Positions 18,887-27,752 of a stretch of 62,412 nt of DNA are shown here, piece after piece. Below the pieces are notes generated by a model. That model saw nothing but the letters and a program-made list of their open reading frames with translations. It ran no database searches and was not told the origin of the DNA. Positions within the stretch are counted from its first letter, which is position 1; each line of letters opens with the position of its first letter. The position numbers were made by a program, and so were the translations under genes. The DNA comes from an uncultured Thiohalocapsa sp. (GTDB lineage Bacteria > Pseudomonadota > Gammaproteobacteria > Chromatiales > Chromatiaceae), in the NCBI RefSeq assembly GCF_913062725.1, contig NZ_CAJXWY010000021.1:1-62412 (forward strand), written 5' to 3'.

Positions 18887-20923
18887 TTACCGCAACGGAT
18901 GACGGCCCGCTCGGGGCGGTGCAGGAAAGTCCACCTCGCCGCCGTCGGCGGTCAGCAGCCGGATGTCCACCGGTGTGCCGCTCGCATCCAGGCGCACCCG
19001 CCCGAGCGCGCTGACGTTGTACAGGCGCCGACGCCGGTTGCCATTGGGACGCCGGGCGCGCAGGCGCAGGCGCCGGCGGCGGGTGAGCCAGTTGAGCGGC
19101 GAGCGGGTGCCGTAGAGCCAGAGGTTGAGGCGGTCGAACCAGCCAAGCAGCGTGTGGGGGAATTCGTTTTTGAGGCCGCTGGCGGTGATCTGCCAGATGC
19201 GCGGCGAGTGGGAGCGAAAGCGCAGCACCGCATCGTAGACGAAGCTGTAGTGGACATCGCCGGAGAGGATCACGAAATGCCGCGGCGTGCGCCGATGGCG
19301 GAAGATGTTCAGCATGACGTTGGCCGCGCCCGGGTGTGCCATCCAGTTCTCGGCATCCACCAGCAGCGCCAGTCCGAACCAGGTGAACACGCGCTGGACG
19401 TTCTCGATCAGTTTCACACCCAGCACCGGCGCCGCGGAGACCATGACCACGGCGTCTGCGTGCATGAGGGTTTGCTGCAGCTCCGAGAGCTCTTCCCAGT
19501 CCATCAGCCCGGAGGGCTTGGTGAGGCTCGACTCGGACCACCAGCGGTGGGTACGGGTGTCGAGCACCACCAGCTTCGGCGAGGTCGGCAGGCTGTAGTG
19601 CCAGTGGTCGAAGTCCAGCAGGCGGTCGATGAGCCGGTCCTGTGGCTGCGGGTGCCCGCCGGGTGCTGTGGCCAGTGGTGGCACCGAGGTGGGTGCGGGT
19701 GTTGCCCCCTGTGCGGGCTCGACGGTGGCGGGCGGCGCGTCGGTGACGGCGTCGTGCGCGGGCAGGCATCGTCGGGCGGCGTCCAGCAGCTCGCCGTGGC
19801 GCTGCGGGTCGTTCCCCCAGCCCTGGAAGAGCCAGTAGCCGATCAGGGCGTTGCCGATGATGCGCCGGGAGAAGGGATGGCCATAAGCGGCCTGTTCCCA
19901 GCCGCGGGAGAGGTTCCAATCGTCGGTGATATCGTGATCGTCGAAGATCATGTAGACGGGCAGGTGTGCCAGCGCCCGGCGCACCCGTGCGAGCCCGTCG
20001 CGAAAGCCCTCGATCACCGGGCACTCGGCGGCGTAGCAGGCGGCCAGCTTGGCCGGCAGCGACCGGGGTGGACGCTGCGGGTGCAGGTGGATCTGGGGCC
20101 ACAGCGCCGGCGACCACACCAGCAGGTACATGGCCACCACTTCGGCCAGGGTGATGAGGTGGTTGTGGGCCGAGGCGGTGGTGAAGATGGGCTTGCTGGC
20201 GCCGCCGAAGAAGATGTCTTGCAGGGCGCGGTTGGCCTGGGTATGGGGCAGCAGGTCCTGGCGGCGGTAGTAGCAGGCGTCGCTCGCCATCAGCGCATCG
20301 CTGTCGACGACGGTGGCGCCGGTGAGGCGCTCCGGATAGAGCCCGAGCCGGTGGATGACCTGGTGGATGGCGGCGAGCATGGGGCCGGCGACGTCGTCGC
20401 AGTAGATCTGATCGCCGCTCATCATCAGTAGTGCCGGCCGGGCCAGGGCATCGGCGGGCGCCGCGGCGATGAGGTCGTCGAGGCGCAGCAGGGCGTCCGG
20501 TCCGTCGAAGTGGGGCTTGCGGCAGGAGCCGTGGACCAGGTCCGTCAGCCGCGAGCGGATGACCAGCGTCGGGCGCGCGTGACCGGGGTAGCACAGGTCG
20601 GGCAGCAGGTCCGCCAGCCCCTGCTCGCCGTGCGCGGTGGTCACACGCAGGTCGTATTCCAGCAACTCGTCGACGGGCAGCGGCGCCGGCGGCTGCAGGT
20701 CGATCAGCCGCACGAAGGCGTGCGTGCCCACGCGCACCTGCGTCGCCGTCGCCGCCGGGCTGTCTGCGGCGAGCAGCGGCGCGCCGTCGCCGGCGCGATA
20801 GATGCAAAGGCGCAGGTCCAGCGGCGCGCTCAGTGCCAGCCAGAGCACGATCCGGTCGGGCCCGATGCGGCGCGGGATGGGCCCCGCGATGATGGGGGGT
20901 AATGGCGGTGCGGCGGCTTGCAA
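18887..20923 (-). CDS. PhoD-like metallophosphoesterase
   Basis: The 678-residue protein resembles PhoD-type alkaline phosphatase/phosphodiesterases. It has an N-terminal beta domain, then LVHGSCRKPHFDGPDAL, LLMMSGDQIYCDDVAG, YMIFDDHDITDDWNLS and FVILSGDVHYSFVYD, which supply the expected metal ligands. A Pro/Ala-rich insertion (about residues 372-405) interrupts the middle. There is no signal peptide or Tat motif, so it is likely cytoplasmic, unlike Bacillus PhoD. Substrate unknown. It is followed by the DUF2252 gene, giving a phosphatase and kinase-fold pair. Confidence 0.85.
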   Translation of the reverse strand: MQAAAPPLPPIIAGPIPRRIGPDRIVLWLALSAPLDLRLCIYRAGDGAPLLAADSPAATATQVRVGTHAFVRLIDLQPPAPLPVDELLEYDLRVTTAHGEQGLADLLPDLCYPGHARPTLVIRSRLTDLVHGSCRKPHFDGPDALLRLDDLIAAAPADALARPALLMMSGDQIYCDDVAGPMLAAIHQVIHRLGLYPERLTGATVVDSDALMASDACYYRRQDLLPHTQANRALQDIFFGGASKPIFTTASAHNHLITLAEVVAMYLLVWSPALWPQIHLHPQRPPRSLPAKLAACYAAECPVIEGFRDGLARVRRALAHLPVYMIFDDHDITDDWNLSRGWEQAAYGHPFSRRIIGNALIGYWLFQGWGNDPQRHGELLDAARRCLPAHDAVTDAPPATVEPAQGATPAPTSVPPLATAPGGHPQPQDRLIDRLLDFDHWHYSLPTSPKLVVLDTRTHRWWSESSLTKPSGLMDWEELSELQQTLMHADAVVMVSAAPVLGVKLIENVQRVFTWFGLALLVDAENWMAHPGAANVMLNIFRHRRTPRHFVILSGDVHYSFVYDAVLRFRSHSPRIWQITASGLKNEFPHTLLGWFDRLNLWLYGTRSPLNWLTRRRRLRLRARRPNGNRRRRLYNVSALGRVRLDASGTPVDIRLLTADGGEVDFPAPPRAGRHPLR

Positions 20924-21032
20924 GGATACGGGCGGATTCAGGCGGCGACGACGATCATCGAATGGCGTTCATTCTATACACTTCGTCCACCCATGTTCCC
21001 TGCGCGCGACGATGGGCTGTCATTGGCTGGCA

Positions 21033-21557
21033 TCACTCGCGCAGGGCGCGCACCCGATCGAGCAGGTCGGGATCATCCCACTCCCGCTCGCCCTGGGCGC
21101 GGTAGACGATGCGGCCCTGGGGATCGAGGACGAAGGTGGTGGGCAGCCCTTTCATGGGCCATTGCTGGGAGACGCTCATGTCCGTGTCGATGGGCAGCGG
21201 GAAGTCGAGGCCGAGCTGCTGCGCAAAGGCCCCGACCTCGTCCTTGCTCTCGCCGACGTTGACGGCGACGACCCCGATGCCTTCTTGCTGCACGACTTCC
21301 CAGCCACGCTGCATGGCCGGCATTTCGGCGCGGCAGGGCGGACACCAGGTGGCCCAGAAGTTGATGATGACGGGCTGACCGCGCATGTCCGCCAGACTGT
21401 GTGTGCGCCCGTGCGGTCCCTGCAGCTCGAAGCCCGGCGCCGGGGGCTTGTCGGGCATGGGCTCGAGCAGGTCGGTGTCGGCGTCCGCCGCGGCGGACAC
21501 TGCGGGTAAGAGCAGACAGGCCGCCGTGAGCAGGGCGGGGATGTTCGGGTGGTTCAC
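21033..21557 (-). CDS. TlpA-like periplasmic thiol:disulfide oxidoreductase
   Basis: The 174-residue product has a signal peptide (residues 1 to about 23, ending AVSAAADA) and a thioredoxin fold of the TlpA/ResA type. The active site is NFWATWCPPCRAEMP, with Cys72 and Cys75. VGESKDEVGAFAQQLGLDFP and the cis-proline loop GLPTTFVLDPQGRIVYRAQG follow. It probably reduces a periplasmic partner such as apocytochrome c, but no cytochrome-maturation genes are nearby. It stands alone, leftward, with YihY divergent. Confidence 0.88.
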   Translation of the reverse strand: MNHPNIPALLTAACLLLPAVSAAADADTDLLEPMPDKPPAPGFELQGPHGRTHSLADMRGQPVIINFWATWCPPCRAEMPAMQRGWEVVQQEGIGVVAVNVGESKDEVGAFAQQLGLDFPLPIDTDMSVSQQWPMKGLPTTFVLDPQGRIVYRAQGEREWDDPDLLDRVRALRE

Positions 21558-21783
21558 TGGGTGCGGGCCTCCTGGGTGGATAGGGTGCGCTCGCCGGCCG
21601 CACGCGGGCTCGTGCGGCCCGGCGCGCCGGCGGAGTTGTAGCTGGCGTCGATCGACTGTCGGCGCAAGTTGCCGCGGGTCTGGCTTCGGAGGTTATGGCT
21701 TCAGGGGGACCGGCTGCAGCAATTTTGGCCGGCGGCGGGCAGAGGTCTTCGCAGCAGACATGCTATGGTGCCGTTGACCGGGA

Positions 21784-21815
21784 GCTATCCACGGCGTCCC
21801 CCGCCACCCGGCCCG
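21784..21815 (+). repeat. Fragment of the dispersed intergenic repeat
   Basis: GCTATCCACGGCGTCCCCCGCC followed by ACCCGGCCCGC matches the distal block of the repeat best seen at 9335-9408 (TATCCACGGCGTCCCCCGCC). The hairpin part is missing. It lies in the 291-base spacer between the divergent TlpA-like and YihY genes, 35 bases before the yihY start, so it sits in that gene's leader. Confidence 0.6.
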
Positions 21816-21849
21816 CAAACAACCAACACCCAGCTGCGACGGGTAGACC

Positions 21850-23226
21850 ATGAGCGCTGTTCGACATTTGTCCGCCCAGGATGCCGCGAGCGCCTGGCAG
21901 CACTTGCTGTGGGGCGACGCCGCCGCCCTCCCCGCCTGGCAGCGGCGGCTGCGCCTGCCGCTGCGCATGGCATACGCCATCGGCCGCGATCTGGCCCAGG
22001 GCCGGCTCACGCTGGCCGCCATGAGCTTGGTCTACGCCACACTGCTCAGCCTGGTGCCGCTGCTGGCGGTAAGCTTTTCGGTGTTGCAGGGCTTCGGCGT
22101 GCACAACCAGCTGGAGCCCATGCTGCTGCAGGCGCTGCACCCCCTCGGCGCCGGCGCGCAGGAGGTGGCGGGACGCATCATCGATTATGTCGATAACACC
22201 AATGTGCGCGTGCTCGGCGCCGTCGGCCTGGCGGTGCTGCTGTGGTCGGTGCTGTCGCTGATCTCAAAGATCGAGCAGGTGTTCAACATGACCTGGCGCG
22301 TACAGCACCAGCGGCCGCTGGCCGAGCGCTTCAGCCGCTACCTGAGCGTGCTGCTGGTGGGGCCGGTGCTGCTGTTCTCGGCGCTGGCCGCCTCGGCATC
22401 GCTCCGGCGCAATGTCGTGGTCCAGACCCTCACGGACATCCAGCCCCTCGGCTGGCTGCTGCAGGTCGCCGAAGGCGTGGTGCCCTTCGTGCTGATCACG
22501 CTCGCCTTCACCTTCGCCTACAACTTCGTCCCGAACACCCGGGTGCGCCTGAAGCCGTCGCTGCTGGGGGCGGTGGTGGCGGGGGTGCTGTGGCTGCTGG
22601 CGGGCAGCCTGTTTGCCCAATTCATGGCCGGCTCGACGCGCTACGCGGCCATCTATTCCGGCCTGGCGATTCTGATCCTTTTCATGATCTGGCTCTACAT
22701 CGCCTGGCTCATCGTGCTGGTGGGTGCCAACATCGCCTTCTATTTACAGTATCCGGAGTACCTGGTGAGCCGGGAGCGGGATTTGCGGCTCAGCAACCGC
22801 CTGCGCGAGCGGCTCGCATTGCTGCTGATGCAGGCGGTGGTGCGCCGGCATTACGCCGGCGCCGATGCGGCGGACGCCGAGGCGCTGGCCCACGAGCTCG
22901 GCATGCCGCTGACGCATGTGCACACGCTGCTTGGCATGCTGCGTGCCGGTGGCTATCTGGTGCCCACCGCCAGCGAGCCGCCCCGTTATGTGCCGGCGCA
23001 GGCACCGGAGTTGCTGCAAGTGCAGCAATTGCTGCGCCATGTCCGCCGCTACGGCGAAGACCCGCAGGCGACGCCGGCGCCGCCGGCGGGAACCCCGGTC
23101 GCCGCCGTGGAGGCACGCCTGCAGCAGGCCATGGATGAGGCGCTGGCGGACATGAGCCTCAGGGCCTTGGCCGTGGACAGCGCCGCGAGCACGGACGCCG
23201 CCGCCCCATCGCAACCGGCGACCTGA
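21850..23226 (+). CDS. YihY/BrkB-family inner membrane protein
   Basis: The 458-residue protein has about six transmembrane helices with family landmarks LTLAAMSLVYATLLSLVPLLAV, SLISKIEQVFNMTWRVQHQR, ALAFTFAYNFVPNTRVRLKP-like sequence (ITLAFTFAYNFVPNTRV), GSLFAQFMAGSTRYAAIYSGLA and IWLYIAWLIVLVGANIAFYL. A cytoplasmic C-terminal extension (about residues 305-385) reads like a winged helix (DAEALAHELGMPLTHVHTLL). The family was once mislabelled RNase BN; its function is not established. It is convergent with rnhB across 66 bases. Confidence 0.92.
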   Translation: MSAVRHLSAQDAASAWQHLLWGDAAALPAWQRRLRLPLRMAYAIGRDLAQGRLTLAAMSLVYATLLSLVPLLAVSFSVLQGFGVHNQLEPMLLQALHPLGAGAQEVAGRIIDYVDNTNVRVLGAVGLAVLLWSVLSLISKIEQVFNMTWRVQHQRPLAERFSRYLSVLLVGPVLLFSALAASASLRRNVVVQTLTDIQPLGWLLQVAEGVVPFVLITLAFTFAYNFVPNTRVRLKPSLLGAVVAGVLWLLAGSLFAQFMAGSTRYAAIYSGLAILILFMIWLYIAWLIVLVGANIAFYLQYPEYLVSRERDLRLSNRLRERLALLLMQAVVRRHYAGADAADAEALAHELGMPLTHVHTLLGMLRAGGYLVPTASEPPRYVPAQAPELLQVQQLLRHVRRYGEDPQATPAPPAGTPVAAVEARLQQAMDEALADMSLRALAVDSAASTDAAAPSQPAT

Positions 23227-23292
23227 GCCCACCTGCACACCCTTGGGGGTGCTGGTATTGGGCATCGGCCAGGGTGTCGGTCAGGGTGTCCC

Positions 23293-23925
23293 TCAGAGCG
23301 TCAGGGGGTCCGGCTCGCCCGGACCCGGCGCCGGTGCGAGCAGCGCCCGCACCGGCGCGAAGGAGCGGCGGTGGATGACGCAGGGACCGTGGCGCCGCAG
23401 CGCCGCCAGATGCTCGGCGGTGGGATAGCCCTTGTGGCGGGCGAAGCCGTAGTGCGGATACTGCGCATCCAGGCGTTGCATTTCCCGGTCCCGGGCCACC
23501 TTGGCGAGGATGGATGCGGCGCTGATGGCGGGCTCCAGGGCATCGCCGCCGACCACGGCGCGGGCGCGACAGGGGAGATCTTCGGGGCAGCGGTTGCCAT
23601 CCACCAATGCGAGCGTCGGCGTGAGCCGCAGCGCCAGCAGGGCCCGGCGCATGGCCAGCATGGATGCCTGCAGCACATTGAGCCGATCGATCTCCAGGTG
23701 GCTGGCCCAGGCCACCGCCCAGGCCTCGGCGGTGGCCTCGATGGTGGTTGCCAGGCCGGCGCGGCGCCGTGGCGTGAGCCGCTTGCTGTCGTCGAGTTCC
23801 GCGGGGATACGCGCCGGATGCAGGATCACCGCCGCCGCGCATACCGGCCCCGCCAGCGGGCCGCGTCCGGCCTCGTCCACGCCCGCCACCAGGGCGGATG
23901 CTTGTGCGGTGCCGCGCGTGCTCAT
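23293..23925 (-). CDS. rnhB: Ribonuclease HII
   Basis: RNase HII removes ribonucleotides embedded in DNA and RNA primers. The 210-residue protein has the signature [20 protein letters not shown] (Asp17 and Glu18), [19 protein letters not shown] with a catalytic Asp, and [16 protein letters not shown]. The ATG overlaps the lpxB stop by 4 bases (ATGA), closing the lpx operon. In many gammaproteobacteria dnaE follows rnhB; here the order is broken and a convergent yihY is found. Confidence 0.96.
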   Translation of the reverse strand: MSTRGTAQASALVAGVDEAGRGPLAGPVCAAAVILHPARIPAELDDSKRLTPRRRAGLATTIEATAEAWAVAWASHLEIDRLNVLQASMLAMRRALLALRLTPTLALVDGNRCPEDLPCRARAVVGGDALEPAISAASILAKVARDREMQRLDAQYPHYGFARHKGYPTAEHLAALRRHGPCVIHRRSFAPVRALLAPAPGPGEPDPLTL

Positions 23926-25082
23926 GTTGCGCGCCCGCGGGCGGCGAGCAGGTCTAGGATGTGCCGGGCGCCGGTGCGCGCGGCGTCGCGGCGCAGCAGG
24001 CCGTGGAGCTCGGCGTAGCGGCGCCGGATGGCGGCCCGCCGCGGCGCGTCGTCCAGCATGGCGAGCAGGGCCGGCCCCATCAGCGACGCTCGGCAGCGGC
24101 CCTGGATGAATTCCGGCGCCAGCGCCTCGCCGGCGAGCAGGTTGGCCATGGCCGCATAGGGGACCTTGATGAGCCGCAGTGCCCTGACCAGGCCGAAGGT
24201 GAGCGGGTGCAGCCGATAGGCCACCAGCATGGGGCGGTGCAGCAGCAGGGTCTCGAGGGTGGCGGTGCCCGAGGCGGTGAGCACCACGTCTGCGGCGGCG
24301 ATGGCGCTGCGGCTGTCGCCGGCGAGCAACTGCACGTCGAGCTCCGGCGCCACGCGGGCGCGCTCGGCCTCGAACAGCGCCCGCAACCCGGTCGAGACCA
24401 TGGGCGCCACGAAGCGCAGCCCGGGCCTATGCGCGCGGCACCAGCGGGCGGTCTGCAGCATGGGCGCCGCCAGCCGCGAGACCTCGCTGCGACGGCTGCC
24501 GGGCAGCAGCGCAACCACCAGATCCGCCGCCGCCAGGCCCAGCGCCGCCCGGGCCGCGGGGCCTTGGTCCTCGGGCGGGATCGCATCGGCCAGGGGGTGT
24601 CCGATGTAGTGGGCCTGGACGCCGTGCGCGCGCAGGAAGGTCTCTTCGAACGGGAAGATACAGAGCATGAGATCGGCGGCACGGCGGATGCTGCGCACCC
24701 GGCCCCGCCGCCAGGCCCACACCGTCGGGCTCACCAGGTGGACCGTTGGAATGCCGCGCCGGCGCAAGCGCCGCTCGAGCCCGAGATTGAAGTCCGGGGC
24801 ATCGACACCGATGAACGCCGCCGGCGGCGTGGCGGCAAAGTGCCTCACCAGCTCGGCGCGGGCGCGCAGCAGGTCCGGCAGCACCGCGAGCACCTCCACC
24901 AGTCCCATCACCGACAGCCGCTCCTGGGGCATCAGGCTTTGGCAGCCGCGGGCGAGCATGTGCGGGCCGGCGACGCCGACGAATTCGGCCTCCGGCAGCC
25001 GTTCCTGGAGCGCCTGCACCAGGGCTGCCCCCAACAGATCGCCGGAGGGCTCGTTGGCGACGATGGCCAGTCGCGTGCTCAC
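23922..25082 (-). CDS. lpxB: Lipid-A-disaccharide synthase
   Basis: LpxB condenses UDP-2,3-diacylglucosamine with lipid X in lipid A synthesis. The 386-residue product shows [109 protein letters not shown] and [13 protein letters not shown]. The start is a GTG at 25082 that overlaps the lpxA stop (GTGA), the only start matching the conserved N-terminus. It overlaps rnhB by 4 bases. Confidence 0.96.
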   Translation of the reverse strand: MSTRLAIVANEPSGDLLGAALVQALQERLPEAEFVGVAGPHMLARGCQSLMPQERLSVMGLVEVLAVLPDLLRARAELVRHFAATPPAAFIGVDAPDFNLGLERRLRRRGIPTVHLVSPTVWAWRRGRVRSIRRAADLMLCIFPFEETFLRAHGVQAHYIGHPLADAIPPEDQGPAARAALGLAAADLVVALLPGSRRSEVSRLAAPMLQTARWCRAHRPGLRFVAPMVSTGLRALFEAERARVAPELDVQLLAGDSRSAIAAADVVLTASGTATLETLLLHRPMLVAYRLHPLTFGLVRALRLIKVPYAAMANLLAGEALAPEFIQGRCRASLMGPALLAMLDDAPRRAAIRRRYAELHGLLRRDAARTGARHILDLLAARGRAT

Positions 25083-25861
25083 CGCACGATGCTGCGGGTG
25101 CTGTCGGCGACGAAATCCGCCAACGGCATCAGCTCGGGGTGCGCGTCGGCGAGGACGCGGATCTGCTCGACGGCGTCGACGAGCTTGAGGTTGCCGAGAT
25201 AGAGCAGCCGATAGGCGCGGCGCAGCGCCGCGATGGCCGCCGCCGAAAACGCCCGGCGGCGCAGTCCCTCGGCGTTGATGCCTCGCGGCTGCGCCGGATG
25301 TCCGCCGATGGTGAGGTAGGGCGGCACGTCTTTGGTCACCACCGAGCCCATGGCGCTGAAGCTGTGGGCGCCGATGCGGCAGAACTGGTGGACGATGCAA
25401 AAGCCGCCGAGGATGGCCCAATCCTGCACTTGCACATGGCCGCCGAGGGAGGCCGCATTGGCCATGATGACATGGTTACCGATGACACAGTCATGGGCGA
25501 CATGGGTGTAGGCCATAAACAAGTTGTCATCGCCGATGCGGGTCTCGCGGTTGTCCTGGACGGTGCCGCGGTGGATGGTGGCGCACTCGCGGATGACGTT
25601 ACGGGCGCCGATGACCAGGGATGTCGCCTCGCCGGCGTACTTCTTGTCCTGGGGCTCTTCGCCGACGGACGCGAATTGGTACACGCGCGTGCCGGCGCCG
25701 ATGCGGGTGGGCCCGCGCAGGACGGCGTGGGGCCCGATGATGCAGCCGCGGGCAAGCTCCACCGCTGCGTCGACGATGGCATAGGGACCGATCTGGACGT
25801 CTTCGGCGACGGCCGCGGCGGGGTCGACGACGGCGGTGGGATGTATCCGAGGCTGGCTCAA
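25079..25861 (-). CDS. lpxA: UDP-N-acetylglucosamine acyltransferase
   Basis: LpxA adds a 3-hydroxyacyl chain to UDP-GlcNAc, the first step of lipid A synthesis. The 260-residue left-handed beta-helix protein contains YQFASVGEEPQDKKYAGE, RECATIHRGTVQ and YTHVAHDCVIGNHVIMANAA with catalytic His123. The acyl-ruler segment reads GAHSFSAMGSVVTKDVPPY. Met171 aligns with E. coli Gly173, the position that in Pseudomonas aeruginosa is Met and favours C10 over C14 chains. The ATG is 3 bases after fabZ ends. Confidence 0.97.
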   Translation of the reverse strand: MSQPRIHPTAVVDPAAAVAEDVQIGPYAIVDAAVELARGCIIGPHAVLRGPTRIGAGTRVYQFASVGEEPQDKKYAGEATSLVIGARNVIRECATIHRGTVQDNRETRIGDDNLFMAYTHVAHDCVIGNHVIMANAASLGGHVQVQDWAILGGFCIVHQFCRIGAHSFSAMGSVVTKDVPPYLTIGGHPAQPRGINAEGLRRRAFSAAAIAALRRAYRLLYLGNLKLVDAVEQIRVLADAHPELMPLADFVADSTRSIVR

Positions 25862-25864
25862 GAC

Positions 25865-26308
25865 TCACAGGTCCCGGGCGGTGCACATGATCTGGGCGGT
25901 GGCCACCGGCTTGTCGCCCACCCGCGCCTCGCCGGCGAATTTCCAGATGCCGCGCTTGACGTGGAGCACGGTGACATCCAAAAGCAGCTGATCGCCCGGC
26001 TCCACCGGCTGCTTGAAGCGGGCCTTGTCGATGCCGACGAAGTAATACAGGGATTTTTCACCCACCTCGTCGGGTCTCGATTCCATGGCGAGCAGGCCGG
26101 TGGCCTGGGCCATGGCCTCGACGATGAGCACGCCGGGCATGACCGGACGGATCGGGAAGTGGCCGGTGAAGAAAGGCTCGTTGATGCTGACGTTCTTGAG
26201 TCCCAGCAAGCGCTGGCTCGGCTCGAACTCGAGGACTTTGTCGATGAGCAGGAACGGATAGCGGTGCGGCAGGAGACGCAACACCTTGTGAATGTCCATC
26301 GTTGTCAA
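25865..26308 (-). CDS. fabZ: 3-hydroxyacyl-[acyl-carrier-protein] dehydratase FabZ
   Basis: FabZ dehydrates 3-hydroxyacyl-ACP in fatty acid elongation and competes with LpxA for 3-hydroxyacyl-ACP. The hot-dog domain shows [35 protein letters not shown] (catalytic His) and [14 protein letters not shown] (catalytic Glu). A GGAGG site lies 5 bases before a TTG at 26308 (TTG ACA ACG ATG), so TTG is preferred over the ATG at 26299, as in E. coli fabZ, which also starts with TTG. This gives 147 residues (144 from the ATG). Confidence 0.95.
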   Translation of the reverse strand: MTTMDIHKVLRLLPHRYPFLLIDKVLEFEPSQRLLGLKNVSINEPFFTGHFPIRPVMPGVLIVEAMAQATGLLAMESRPDEVGEKSLYYFVGIDKARFKQPVEPGDQLLLDVTVLHVKRGIWKFAGEARVGDKPVATAQIMCTARDL

Positions 26309-26616
26309 TGTTGCCTCCAGGGCCCTGACGAGACGCTGCCACAAGGCGGAGCGCCGCAACAGCCGGGCCGCCGCCGCAGCACGACGGCTGCGGCGGCGGG
26401 GGGATGGCTGAGCGGTGCGGGACTTGCAGCAGGGTCCATTGGTCGAGTTTGTTATTGAATCACTGGCGATGGCGCGCGCATCGGCGGCCCGGCGACGTCG
26501 CCCGCCGGCGGCTAACCAAGCCACCCGGCCCGCGGCGGCCGTGGAACGGCACCGGGCTCGCATCGGCGTGCCCCGGACGCCGGGCGGGTGGCGCGCGCCC
26601 CATCGAGGTTACGAGA
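26309..26616. other. Spacer within the lpx operon containing a strong hairpin
   Basis: This 308-base gap between lpxD and fabZ is unusual, as the two genes are normally adjacent. It encodes nothing recognisable. Reading frames across it are Arg/Ala-rich. It holds the 12-bp-stem hairpin listed separately, which could attenuate or stabilise the transcript. Confidence 0.55.
26368..26399 (-). promoter_or_regulatory. Perfect 12-bp hairpin between lpxD and fabZ
   Basis: CCGCCGCCGCAG (26368-26379) and CTGCGGCGGCGG (26388-26399) are perfect complements around an 8-base loop. On the transcribed strand no U-tract follows, so a simple intrinsic terminator is unlikely. An mRNA processing barrier or attenuator within the operon is possible. 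It lies about 60 bases before the fabZ ribosome binding site. Confidence 0.5.
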
Positions 26617-27717
26617 TTATGACCTGCGCCGCGGCGTCGGTGCGCTCGGCTGCGGCGGGCCCTGGTCAGGCGCCTGACCCTGTTGTTGCGGCGCCTGCGC
26701 TGGGGCCTGCGCTGGGGCCTGCTCCAACTGCTGCACACGCGCCTGCAGCACAGGCAACCGGCGCAAGCGGGCGATGAGTCGGCGCCACTCGGCATTGGGC
26801 ATGGCCGGGATGCCGCTGCTATAGACGCCGGCGCTGTCCTGGGAGCGGGTCACCATGGCCATGCCGGTGAAATGGACGTCGTCGCCGATGTGCAAATGCC
26901 CGGCCATGCCCACGGCACCGGCGATGGTGCAACGGGCACCGATGTGCGTGGAGCCGGAGATGCCGGAGCAGGCGGCCATGGCCGTATGCTCGCCGATGAC
27001 GACGTTATGGCCGATCTGCACGAGGTTATCGATCTTGACACCGTCGGCGATGACCGTGTCCTCGATGGCGCCGCGGTCGACGATGCTGTTGGCGCCGATC
27101 TCCACATCATCGCCGAGACGGACACTGCCGACCTGGGGGATGCGGACCCAACGCTCGCCGTCTTTGGCGAAGCCGAAGCCGTCGCGGCCGATGACGGCGC
27201 CCGGATGCAGCAGATTCCTGGCGCCAATGTGAGCGCCGGCGCAGACACTCACGCGCGCGACCAGCTGGCTGCCGGCACCGATATGGCTGCCGGCGCCGAT
27301 GCTGCAATGCGGGCCGAGCTCGACCTCGGCGCCGATGCGGACGTCGGCGGCGATGACGCACAGGGGGCCGATGGCGGCGGTGGGGTGGATGTGGGCGCTC
27401 GCATCCACCACGGCGCTTGGGTGCACGCCAGCCGGGGGACGCGGGCGCGGATGCAGCCGCGCTGCGGCCTGCGCAAAGGCCAGTGCCGGATTGTCTGCGA
27501 TCAGCGCCGTACAGGGCGCGGCATCGGCGTCGGCGCGGCCGACGATGACCGCCCCGGCCTGGGTCGTCGCCAGCCGGTCACGGTAGCGCGGATCGGCGAA
27601 GTAGCTCAGGCTGTCGGCCGTCGCCGCGTGCAGCGGCGCGACGCCCGCGAGGGTCACGTCGTCGCCGCGCAACGTCAGCCCGAGATCGAGCGCCAGTTCG
27701 CTGGCCGCTAGCGCCAC
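26617..27717 (-). CDS. lpxD: UDP-3-O-(3-hydroxyacyl)glucosamine N-acyltransferase
   Basis: LpxD adds the second 3-hydroxyacyl chain in lipid A synthesis. The 366-residue product has an N-terminal uridine-binding domain (DSLSYFADPRYRDRLATTQA) and a left-handed beta-helix (HPTAAIGPLCVIAADVRIG, HPGAVIGRDGFGFAKDGERW). The catalytic His is in VQIGHNVVIGEHTAMA. MVTRSQDSAGVYSSGIP and AEWRRLIARLRRLP close the typical fold. The last 40 residues are Gln/Pro/Ala-rich and partly encoded by a 12-bp tandem repeat, an extension beyond the usual length of about 340. Confidence 0.95.
   Translation of the reverse strand: MALAASELALDLGLTLRGDDVTLAGVAPLHAATADSLSYFADPRYRDRLATTQAGAVIVGRADADAAPCTALIADNPALAFAQAAARLHPRPRPPAGVHPSAVVDASAHIHPTAAIGPLCVIAADVRIGAEVELGPHCSIGAGSHIGAGSQLVARVSVCAGAHIGARNLLHPGAVIGRDGFGFAKDGERWVRIPQVGSVRLGDDVEIGANSIVDRGAIEDTVIADGVKIDNLVQIGHNVVIGEHTAMAACSGISGSTHIGARCTIAGAVGMAGHLHIGDDVHFTGMAMVTRSQDSAGVYSSGIPAMPNAEWRRLIARLRRLPVLQARVQQLEQAPAQAPAQAPQQQGQAPDQGPPQPSAPTPRRRS
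26693..26725. repeat. 12-bp tandem repeat in the 3' end of lpxD
   Basis: GCCTGCGCTGGG occurs twice in tandem plus a 9-base partial copy. In the lpxD frame it encodes repeating Ala-Pro-Ala-Gln. The period is a multiple of three, so copy changes would keep the frame. Confidence 0.7.
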
Positions 27718-27752
27718 CGCTCAGACCATCCTGCACACACCGCCACCGGTCA

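Noticed and set aside
18156..20807. 883-codon open frame on the same strand as the PhoD-like gene
   Set aside because: It is out of frame with two well-supported genes and is Arg/Pro/His-rich without any recognisable motif.
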